A DNA stretch of 5,788 nt from CAYPIE01 sp964410665 (GTDB lineage: Bacteria > Planctomycetota > Planctomycetia > Gemmatales > Gemmataceae): positions 1-5,788 of the forward strand of contig CAYPIE010000184.1 in NCBI GenBank assembly GCA_964410665.1. Direction: 5' to 3'. Below the pieces are notes generated by a model. It was not told where the DNA came from. It saw nothing but the letters and a program-made list of their open reading frames with translations, and searched no databases. The translations under genes were made by a program, and so were the position numbers. Shown here piece after piece: positions 1 through 4,646 of the stretch; within the stretch, counting starts at the first letter, position 1, and every line of letters begins with the position of its first letter.

Positions 1-89
1 AGAGTGCCGAAGGCCGCCGAAGGCGGTATCGTGGTGCCTTCGGGTGCCGAAGGCACCCTGATACCGCCTTCGGCGGCCTTCGGCACTCT
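1..89. repeat. Nested palindrome built from GCCGAAGGC units
   Basis: Bases 1-30 are the exact reverse complement of bases 60-89. Inside them, 33-43 (GGTGCCTTCGG) pairs exactly with 47-57 around a GTG triloop, and only two bases per side (31-32 and 58-59) fail to pair. The arms are built from the 9-base unit GCCGAAGGC or its complement at 6-14, 16-24, 46-54, 66-74 and 76-84, with a variant at 36-44, so neighbouring units sit 10 bases apart. It begins 12 bases past the stop of the minus-strand gene at 102-698, so its transcript could fold as a terminator or 3'-end stabiliser, although no T-run is seen. A REP-like mobile or chromosome-organising repeat is the alternative. The window edge may cut a longer element. 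Confidence 0.88.
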
Positions 90-101
90 TCGGCACTCCG
101 G

Positions 102-698
102 TCAGCTTGAGTGAGCCCTCTCAACATGCGTTGCCGCGCTGGGGCTCTTCTCCGCCGCGATCGCCTTGATCGCCCTTGCTGCCGCCAGCCGCGCCTCCGG
201 GTGGTCCGACAGCGCACTTAGGATCGTTTGGATCAAGGCGCTTCCCTCTTGGCTCTCCAGGATGTTGATGTTCAGCTTGCCCTCGAACTTCGGCCGGACC
301 GTCCCCGTCCAGCCTTTTCGCGCATCCGCTTCTTTCCCAGGCCCCGAACGTAACCACTTTTCCGGATCCTTTTCAAATACCTTCAACTCCGCAATTACTC
401 GGGCCGTCGCCTGTGCTTGGATCACCCGCGACCGAAACGTCCGGTAGCGCGCATGCTCTTTCCCCTTCCTTTGGCCACGTTCCATCCACCGTTCAAACTC
501 GGCTTCCGTTAATCCCGCGGCTTGACCCGCAATGTGAGGATATGCTCCGTCCTGGATGTAGGTCAGGATCGCCGCTTCCACCGTCAGGGGCTGTTGGTCC
601 CCATCGACCATCTTCGTCAGGTCGTCCGGCTTCGTCTTCCGAACGCCACCTGGTTTCCGTTTCGGCGCCGGTTCGTTTCTCATGTCGAACTTGACCAT
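102..698 (-). CDS. Helix-turn-helix protein resembling phage terminase small subunit
   Basis: This is a 198-residue soluble protein with no signal peptide or membrane segment. Residues 7-30 are a basic, Lys/Arg/Pro-rich tail. Residues 40-75 look like the helix-turn-helix of terminase small subunits and related DNA-binding proteins, with an Ala-Gly-rich turn near 57-63 (AGQAAGL) followed by a recognition-type helix ending in ERWMERG. A helical segment follows (residues 84-110, with YRTFRSRVIQAQA), then a KWLRSGPGKE stretch and GW near 129-130, a layout I recall from orphan terminase-like proteins. In phages such proteins bind DNA for packaging. No large terminase or other phage gene is nearby, so the role here could be DNA binding or regulation. 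The ATG at 698 was chosen because GGGAG lies upstream, although its 11-base spacing is long and GAGG is too close. An internal Met at residue 6 has no ribosome site. The gene call is firm; the function is tentative. Confidence 0.75.
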   Translation of the reverse strand: MVKFDMRNEPAPKRKPGGVRKTKPDDLTKMVDGDQQPLTVEAAILTYIQDGAYPHIAGQAAGLTEAEFERWMERGQRKGKEHARYRTFRSRVIQAQATARVIAELKVFEKDPEKWLRSGPGKEADARKGWTGTVRPKFEGKLNINILESQEGSALIQTILSALSDHPEARLAAARAIKAIAAEKSPSAATHVERAHSS

Positions 699-739
699 AG
701 CCTCGCTTGCTCCCTTCTCGCTCCCTGATCAGCTACCAA

Positions 740-758
740 CGTCGTCAATCATACGACG
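740..758. repeat. Short inverted repeat CGTCGT...ACGACG
   Basis: CGTCGT at 740-745 is complementary to ACGACG at 753-758 around a 7-base loop. It lies between the direct repeats and the start of the minus-strand gene, in its probable 5' untranslated region. It could be an operator half-site pair or a weak leader hairpin. Its small size means chance is possible. Confidence 0.3.
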
Positions 759-772
759 GCCAATCGACTTGC

Positions 773-827
773 CTAACTATACCAAACTAGACATTTATCC
801 TTGCTCTAACTATACGTTTATAGACAT
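773..827 (-). promoter_or_regulatory. Paired direct repeats, possible promoter or operator
   Basis: On the minus strand the motif ATGTCTA, five bases, GTATAGTTAG occurs at 806-827 and again at 773-794, 33 bases apart (about three helical turns). The 17 outer bases are identical and all five central bases differ (TAAAC against GTTTG). The copy nearer the gene contains an extended -10-like TGGTATAGT, with TATAGT at 776-781, about 75 bases before the start codon at 698. No good -35 box precedes it. The stretch is richer in A+T than its surroundings. Possible roles are promoter, tandem operator for the downstream helix-turn-helix protein, or iteron-like sites. Confidence 0.4.
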
Positions 828-981
828 CCATCCCCGATAACTCAGTTTCTCTATCTTGACGTTGTCGTTGAGGATGTTGCGGTCGTGGTGGGTGATGTGG
901 CTCTTCCTGTGGGTATTCCTGTGGTTTTTGTGATGTGGCCTGCCGTTGTGGCAGTCGTGGTGGGCCCTGACGGCGCCGCTG

Positions 982-1025
982 TTGCCGTGCCTGAAGGTCG
1001 CTTGAGCGACCGGAAGGTGCGGCGG
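982..1025 (+). repeat. Two-tier hairpin repeat, copy A
   Basis: TTGCCGTGCC (982-991) can pair with GGTGCGGCGG (1016-1025) through a mix of Watson-Crick and G-U pairs. Four unpaired bases lie on each side (TGAA and GGAA), then an inner perfect stem GGTCGC-TTGA-GCGACC spans 996-1011. A second copy lies 179 bases downstream with identical outer arms. The minus strand can form an equivalent structure, so the transcribed strand is unknown. Confidence 0.55.
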
Positions 1026-1160
1026 TTGCCATGCGTGGCGCGTCGTGGTGGCGGGTGTGGTCGTGGTGTTTGTTAAGCGCCAGGAGGATGTGCCTCGAGG
1101 AGAGGTGTCCCCTTCTTCAACGCGGTGACAAGGGTGTCGAGTGTGGCGGCCATGTCTTTG

Positions 1161-1204
1161 TTGCCGTGCCCGTAGGACGCGAAAGCGTCCGGAGGGTGCG
1201 GCGG
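1161..1204 (+). repeat. Two-tier hairpin repeat, copy B, with compensatory change
   Basis: The outer arms (1161-1170 and 1195-1204) are identical to those of copy A. The inner stem is GGACGC-GAAA-GCGTCC (1175-1190). Relative to copy A the third stem base changed T to A and its partner changed A to T, so pairing is kept while the loop changed to a GNRA type (GAAA) as read on the plus strand. Similarity continues a few bases past the arms (TTG, two bases, ATG). This fits selection for a folded nucleic acid, but only one pair has covaried. Confidence 0.55.
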
Positions 1205-1260
1205 TTGTTATGGAGTGCGAATTTGAGCAAGTGGGCACGTTTGGGTGGGGGAGTGTGCCA

Positions 1261-1286
1261 TCTTCTCCCGCCGCCCGGGGAGAAGA
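1261..1286. repeat. Inverted repeat, 9-bp stem
   Basis: TCTTCTCCC (1261-1269) is complementary to GGGAGAAGA (1278-1286) around an 8-base G+C-rich loop. No T-run follows on either strand, so it is not a convincing intrinsic terminator. Confidence 0.4.
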
Positions 1287-1300
1287 GAATACGTCCCCTT

Positions 1301-1328
1301 CTTGTTCTTCTTCTGGAAGAAAAACAAG
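1301..1328. repeat. Inverted repeat, 13-bp arms around a 2-base centre
   Basis: CTTGTTCTTCTTC (1301-1313) faces GAAGAAAAACAAG (1316-1328). Twelve of 13 positions pair, with one C/A mismatch, around a TG centre. With only two central bases it acts more naturally as a DNA palindrome or cruciform than as an ideal RNA hairpin. It has no flanking T-run. Confidence 0.5.
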
Positions 1329-1343
1329 TACCGTGGTTTGATT

Positions 1344-1396
1344 GGATTCCCGAGTTTCCCGAGAAGCCTTAGGAAACTCGGGAAACTCGGGAATCC
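1344..1396. repeat. Perfect 20-bp inverted repeat with internal tandem CCCGAGTTT
   Basis: Bases 1344-1363 are the exact reverse complement of 1377-1396, with a 13-base loop (AAGCCTTAGGAAA). Each arm carries a tandem unit: CCCGAGTTTCCCGAG on the left and ACTCGGGAAACTCGGG on the right, so the arms can also slip by 9 bases. The right arm overlaps the end of the minus-strand frame closing at 1369, whose last residues read RVSRVS. It could be a terminator-like stem for that frame, although no clear T-run follows, or a separate palindromic repeat. Confidence 0.75.
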
Positions 1397-1572
1397 TCTC
1401 GAATGCTCGTCCCTTCAAGAATCGCTCGGGCGTCGAGGCTTTGGGAGCGGCAGAAGTCGAGGACCTGCTCCAGGTGTGAGTCGTCTTCGCAGTTGATGAT
1501 AATCGAGCATCGCCGTTTTTTCTCTTCGAGGGACCGGAATCGCCGTTTTTTCTCTTCGGCGGCCTTCGGCAC
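1369..1572 (-). pseudogene. Coding-like fragment of unknown family
   Basis: This minus-strand frame of about 67 codons ends in TAA at 1369-1371. Its middle (about residues 24-56) reads like a real protein, with SIIINCEDD, HLEQVLDFCRSQSLD and ARAILEGTS, and has mostly G or C in third positions. Before that stands a duplicated EEKKRR block encoded by the direct repeats at 1509-1558. No ATG starts it. The GTG at 1570-1572 lies inside a copy of the palindrome unit and lacks a properly spaced ribosome site. The open frame continues upstream to 1797 in Pro/Arg/Ser-rich low-complexity sequence. It may be the C-terminal remnant of a decayed gene, or a small gene whose 5' end was overwritten by repeats. 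I recognise no family. Confidence 0.3.
1509..1558. repeat. 20-bp perfect direct repeat, 30-bp period
   Basis: ATCGCCGTTTTTTCTCTTCG occurs at 1509-1528 and again, identically, at 1539-1558. The 30-base period keeps frame, so the minus-strand frame reads EEKKRR twice, ten residues apart. Each copy has a run of six Ts (As on the coding strand), a possible slippage site. Confidence 0.85.
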
Positions 1573-1579
1573 CCTTCGG
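1555..1579. repeat. Second copy of the palindrome unit
   Basis: Bases 1555-1579 match bases 69-93 at 24 of 25 positions, including 18 identical bases (TTCGGCGGCCTTCGGCAC). It is half of the palindrome, without its opposite arm. It abuts the second direct repeat and contributes the codons for VPKAAE in the minus-strand frame. This shows the unit is dispersed rather than unique to the left edge. Confidence 0.75.
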
Positions 1580-1626
1580 GACGCCTGGACCGATTTCGGC
1601 GGCTGTTTGAAGGGATGGGGTGGGTA

Positions 1627-1729
1627 CCCGCCGTAAGAAGGCGGGGCGAGCGGCCGAGGGGGCCGCAATGAGCGAGCGGAGCAAGGCGGCGGCAGCCGAG
1701 GACGCGAAGGCGGGGCGCGCGGCCTCGGC
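1627..1729. other. G+C-rich stretch with three hairpins and a 19-bp repeat
   Basis: Three stems are visible: CCCGCC (1627-1632) with GGCGGG (1640-1645); GCGGCC (1650-1655) with GGCCGC (1661-1666); and GCCGAGG (1695-1701) with CCTCGGC (1723-1729), whose interior has a further CGCG/CGCG pair. In addition 1637-1655 and 1706-1724 match at 18 of 19 bases. It could be part of a structured RNA or just G+C-rich repeat debris. No RNA family was recognised. Confidence 0.3.
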
Positions 1730-1879
1730 GGGTTCACACCCGTTGCTTGGAAAAGGCACGGCTGCCGGGATGGCTGTCCCTCGGTTTGGGATGGCACGGT
1801 CTTCGCAGACTCCGGGCGTGGAGGATCTCACTTGCGCCGACCGTTTTTGGCCCCGTTGCCCTGGGCCACACATTGAACT

Positions 1880-1898
1880 TGCCCGGACAAGCCGGGCA
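1880..1898 (+). promoter_or_regulatory. Inverted repeat in the probable leader of the ABC operon
   Basis: TGCCCGG (1880-1886) pairs with CCGGGCA (1892-1898) around ACAAG. It lies 50 bases before the ATPase start codon. It could be an operator or a leader hairpin. No convincing -35/-10 pair was found between 1740 and 1948, so where the operon is transcribed from remains open. Confidence 0.35.
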
Positions 1899-1938
1899 GG
1901 GTATGAGCGATCCCGTTGTGTTTGGAATCAACGCCGAC

Positions 1939-1944
1939 GGGGAG
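1939..1944 (+). promoter_or_regulatory. Ribosome binding site of the ABC ATPase
   Basis: GGGGAG stands 4 bases before the ATG at 1949. It decides the start: the frame could be opened at a TTG at 1916, but that has no such site, and the residues it would add are unlike ABC ATPase N-termini. Confidence 0.65.
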
Positions 1945-1948
1945 AACC

Positions 1949-2881
1949 ATGCCGGTCGCTGTTCAGCTATCCCAGGTCTCGATCCACTATGGCCTGCTGC
2001 CGGCGGTGACTGAGCTGACCCTGGAAGTTCAGCGCGGCGAGCTGTTCGGCCTGCTCGGCCCCAATGGCTCCGGCAAGAGTTCGGCCCTGGGGGCCGTGGC
2101 CGGGCTGCTCGAGCCCGTCTCGGGCACGATTGCGGTTGAGGGCAAGCAGCGGCACGCCGATCCCATTGCTTATGCCCGCCAGCTCGGCTATGTGCCTCAA
2201 GAGCCGGCTCTTTACGGAGAATTGAGCGTTTGGGATAATCTTTGCTTTTTTGGCCGGCTCTACGATCTCCGCGGCGAGCAACTGCGTCAACGGGTGCAGC
2301 GAGCCCTGGAACAGGTCCGCATGGTCGAGCAGCGACGGCGGCTCGTTACGAACTTGTCCGGAGGCATGCAACGCCGCGTTAATCTGGCTGGGGCTCTGTT
2401 ACACGATCCGCCCGTCTTGCTCCTGGATGAGCCGAGTGCGGCGTTGGATCCGTCTTGCCGTGAAGACCTATTCGCCATCCTGAGCCGACTGCGCGAGCAG
2501 GGCCATACTATTTTGTTGACGACCCACCTGCTCGATGAAGCCGAGCAGTGGTGTGATCGGGTGGGCTATCTATGCCAGGGGATTTTGACCGCGGTGGGCC
2601 GGCCGGCGGAACTGATCAAGGCCCGCCGGCAAACCATTGTGCTCTACGGCCATCTTCGCGACCACCTGGCTGGCTATCGCCAGCGGGCCCTCCGCCAAGC
2701 GCTGACGCCGATCGCCGACCTGGAGGTGACCGGCCGGCGGGTGCGGCTCACTGCGCGTGATCGCCGCGAGCTGGGCCAGGCCCTGGCTGTGCTCTTGGCC
2801 GAAGGAGTCGACCTCGACTCGTTCCGCACCCCGGTGGCCCGACTGGAGAGTCTCTTTCAGCCGCAGGCTCGGAGTGCATGA
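1949..2881 (+). CDS. ABC transporter ATP-binding protein (ABC-2 exporter type)
   Basis: This 310-residue cytoplasmic ATPase should hydrolyse ATP to drive the permease encoded immediately downstream. All motifs are intact: Walker A GPNGSGKS (37-44), Q-loop Gln84 in YVPQEPALYG, signature LSGGMQ (136-141), Walker B VLLLDEP (156-162), D-loop Asp167 and switch His193 in LTTHLLDEAE. The LYGELSVWDNL after the Q-loop is typical of the DrrA/NatA-like exporter ATPases. Residues from about 214 to 310 form a C-terminal extension, as often seen in this subfamily, ending in a VARLESLF-type helix. The stop overlaps the next start codon (ATGA at 2878-2881), indicating translational coupling. The substrate cannot be told from the sequence; drugs, lipids or polysaccharides are all known for the family. 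Confidence 0.96.
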   Translation: MPVAVQLSQVSIHYGLLPAVTELTLEVQRGELFGLLGPNGSGKSSALGAVAGLLEPVSGTIAVEGKQRHADPIAYARQLGYVPQEPALYGELSVWDNLCFFGRLYDLRGEQLRQRVQRALEQVRMVEQRRRLVTNLSGGMQRRVNLAGALLHDPPVLLLDEPSAALDPSCREDLFAILSRLREQGHTILLTTHLLDEAEQWCDRVGYLCQGILTAVGRPAELIKARRQTIVLYGHLRDHLAGYRQRALRQALTPIADLEVTGRRVRLTARDRRELGQALAVLLAEGVDLDSFRTPVARLESLFQPQARSA

Positions 2882-4038
2882 TGGGGCAACGCCTGGGCTG
2901 GATCCGAATCATCGCCAGCAAGGATCTACGGCTATTCCTTGCCGACCGCCGAGCTGTGCTCTGCTGCTTTGTGGTGCCGATCTTGTTGGCCTCGGTGTTT
3001 GGCAGCATCTTCCATCGACCGAGCCAGGATGCCAGTGCAGTGTCGTTAAAACTCTGGCTGGTAGCGGCGGACGATCGCCCGGCGACCCATGCGGTCATTC
3101 GGGCGCTGGAACGCCATCCGCGGGTCGTCGCCCGGCAAGTCGATGCCGCCCACGCCCGCGCGGCGGTCGATCGCCGCGATGGCATCGCCATTTGGCTGTG
3201 GCATCACGGTGCGGCCTCGCCGGCAACCGAGCGGCTCCGCCTGGAGGTCCTGCATCATCCGTTGAGCCGTTTGGAGAGTCAGTGGGCCGAGGGGATTCTG
3301 ACCGAGGTGGTCCTGCGTGAGCTGGCCTCGCGCTATCTTCCCGATCTGGGGCAGGCCATTCCCCGGGAACGTCCGTTTGACCTGATCCACCGCACGCCAA
3401 CTGCCACCCATCAGTCTTTCAACGCTTACAGCCATAGCTTCAGCGGCATGACGCTCCAGTATCTGCTGTTCTGGGGCATGGAGTGCGGGCTGTTGTTATT
3501 ACGTGAGCGACAAGGGGGAATCTGGCGACGCTTGCAGTCCGCCCCACCGCCGTTGTGGGCGATTCTGTTCGGCCGGGCGGTGGCCACGGGGATCGTAGCG
3601 CTCGCTCAGGTGGTGGTCACCTTTGCCTTTGGTTATTTGGTGTTTGGCGTTGCCGTCACTGGATCGTTTACTGGGTTTGTCTTCCTGGCGGGAGCGGTGT
3701 CGCTATTGGCCGCAGCCACCGGCTTACTGGTGGCAACCTTGAGTAGCACCGAGGCACGAGCACGCAGCGTGTGTATTTTGGTCATCCTGACGGTGGCCAT
3801 GATGAGTGGTTTATGGCTGCCCGGTTTTTTGCTGCCCGACTGGGTCCGTATGATCGGCCAGAGCTTACCAACCACCTGGGCCATGCGCGGCCTGGATGGG
3901 GTGACCTGGCAGGGGCAGTCTCTGATACGGGTGTTGCCAGCGGTGGGTGTAGTCCTGTTGTTCGCAGGTGGGTTCCTGTTGTTGGCAGCGGTACGGTTTA
4001 GCAAGCTTGAGGCGCGCCGTCGGCGTGGCTGGACATGA
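2878..4038 (+). CDS. ABC-2 type transporter permease
   Basis: A 386-residue inner-membrane protein, partner of the upstream ATPase. The N-terminus (SKDLRLFLADRRAVLCCFVVPILLA) is typical of ABC-2 permeases and leads into a first membrane helix at about 26-45. A large domain outside the cytoplasm (about 46-188) follows, then helices at about 191-209, 236-260, 264-288, 298-318 and 352-372, six in all. The segment SGLWLPGFLLPDWVRMIGQSLPTTWAMRGL, quoted here in outline for 310-338, is the usual conserved region before the last helix. The C-terminus is Arg-rich. Two ATGs stand in tandem (2878 and 2881). GGAG at 2871-2874 is better spaced (6 bases) for the second, which would give 385 residues. Each junction with its neighbours is a 4-base ATGA overlap. 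The substrate is unknown. Confidence 0.95.
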   Translation: MMGQRLGWIRIIASKDLRLFLADRRAVLCCFVVPILLASVFGSIFHRPSQDASAVSLKLWLVAADDRPATHAVIRALERHPRVVARQVDAAHARAAVDRRDGIAIWLWHHGAASPATERLRLEVLHHPLSRLESQWAEGILTEVVLRELASRYLPDLGQAIPRERPFDLIHRTPTATHQSFNAYSHSFSGMTLQYLLFWGMECGLLLLRERQGGIWRRLQSAPPPLWAILFGRAVATGIVALAQVVVTFAFGYLVFGVAVTGSFTGFVFLAGAVSLLAAATGLLVATLSSTEARARSVCILVILTVAMMSGLWLPGFLLPDWVRMIGQSLPTTWAMRGLDGVTWQGQSLIRVLPAVGVVLLFAGGFLLLAAVRFSKLEARRRRGWT

Positions 4039-4646
4039 AGCGTTTGGGACTGGTGATTCTGATCGGGATGTGCATTGCCAGGTCTGGCAGTGCGGAGCCA
4101 CCCCCGCCGGCGGTCGAGCTCAAGTTACCGGATCAATATGAGCAGATGCAAGATCTCCGCCAGTTTCGCGGGGATGTGGTGGTGTTGCTCTATGGCGACC
4201 GCAATAGTACTGAAGCCAACCGCTCACTCGGGGCCGAGTTGCATGTGCATTATCACCCGACTGCCCGCGGTCAGTCGCCGGAGGTGGCCGCCCAAGCGCC
4301 GGTCAAGCCGCTGCCTAGTGCCCAGAGGGCTCCGGAGGTGCACATTATCCCGGTCGCATGTGTTGGCAGTGTGCCCCGCCTGGTCCGCAATGTGTTACGC
4401 AACCAGATCCAGCGCGCCGCGCCGCACACGCCAGTCTGGCTGGATTTTGGCAACGCCATGCAGCAGCAGTTTGGGCTACAAACGGGTGTGCCTAACCTGG
4501 TTGTGGTCGATGCGGCGGGGCGGCTCCGGTTCCGCGTCGAGGGGAAACTCAACGCGGAAGCGCACAAGCGGCTGATTGAGGTGATCGACTACCTACGCCA
4601 AGAAGCCGCCCAGCAGCCCTCGGCGGCGGCGGCGGCGAAGGGTTAG
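4035..4646 (+). CDS. Secreted thioredoxin-fold protein lacking CXXC
   Basis: A 203-residue protein with a probable signal peptide at 1-20 (hydrophobic LGLVILIGMCIA, cleavage after SGSA). The body resembles redoxin/YtfJ-like thioredoxin folds: FRGDVVVLLYGDRNS (44-58) fits the second strand and following loop, and VPNLVVVDAAGRLRFRVEG fits the late cis-Pro strand and hairpin. The position where CXXC or a peroxidatic Cys would sit is GDRNSTEAN, with no Cys. The mature protein has a single Cys (109), so thiol-disulfide catalysis is unlikely and a binding or chaperone role is more so. The C-terminus is an Ala-rich tail encoded by GCG repeats. It overlaps the permease gene by ATGA, with no clear ribosome site of its own, so it is probably translated by coupling and works outside the membrane with that transporter. 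Its stop overlaps that of the convergent gene. Confidence 0.85.
   Translation: MKRLGLVILIGMCIARSGSAEPPPPAVELKLPDQYEQMQDLRQFRGDVVVLLYGDRNSTEANRSLGAELHVHYHPTARGQSPEVAAQAPVKPLPSAQRAPEVHIIPVACVGSVPRLVRNVLRNQIQRAAPHTPVWLDFGNAMQQQFGLQTGVPNLVVVDAAGRLRFRVEGKLNAEAHKRLIEVIDYLRQEAAQQPSAAAAAKG

Larger units (their letters stand above)
828..1948. other. Long intergenic region rich in repeats, no complete gene recognised
   Basis: About 1.1 kb with open frames on both strands, but with low-complexity translations that match no family I know. From about 860 to 1260 the plus strand is strongly enriched in G and T, with GTCGTGGTGG at 882-891, 954-963 and 1042-1051 and a shorter GTCGTGGTG at 1060-1068. From about 1590 to 1740 it is very G+C-rich and predicted to be highly structured. 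The separately listed repeats and hairpins fill much of it. Two minus-strand stretches (1369-1572 and 1073-1207) have coding-like codon use and may be gene remnants. The region could be a graveyard of decayed genes and repeat insertions, or could hold structured RNA. Confidence 0.6.

Noticed and set aside
773..827. CRISPR-like array
   Set aside because: There are only two copies, the centre differs inside the repeat, and no spacer-sized units or cas genes are present.
885..1076. A Val-rich plus-strand open frame of 63 codons
   Set aside because: It arises from the recurring GTCGTGGTGG motif in G/T-rich sequence. There is no ribosome site, and the frame is not kept between hairpin copies beyond the repeat itself.
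1208..1261. Leader-like 17-residue minus-strand frame (MAHSPTQTCPLAQIRTP) with GGGAG before it
   Set aside because: The spacing to the start is only 3 bases, the site lies inside a stem, and there is no downstream gene for it to control. Chance is likely.
1301..1328. Intrinsic terminator
   Set aside because: The stem is A+T-rich with a 2-base centre, no T-run follows on either strand, and no clear gene ends just before it.
810..1418. A 202-codon minus-strand open frame
   Set aside because: Its translation is Thr/His/Arg-rich low complexity running through hairpins and inverted repeats. It has no ribosome site and no family resemblance, so it looks like a by-product of base composition.
1725..1750. 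GGTTCACAC, reminiscent of a tRNA T-loop
   Set aside because: The flanking bases do not form a proper five-pair T stem, and no acceptor, D or anticodon arm is found.
1620..2009. Plus-strand 129-codon frame overlapping the ATPase start
   Set aside because: It is an Ala/Gly/Arg-rich translation of repetitive G+C-rich DNA and runs into the firmly supported ATPase gene in another frame.
1902..2013. Short plus-strand frame starting MSDPVVFGINADGEN
   Set aside because: The ribosome site is almost touching the start, and half of it overlaps the ATPase gene, whose own start is well supported.
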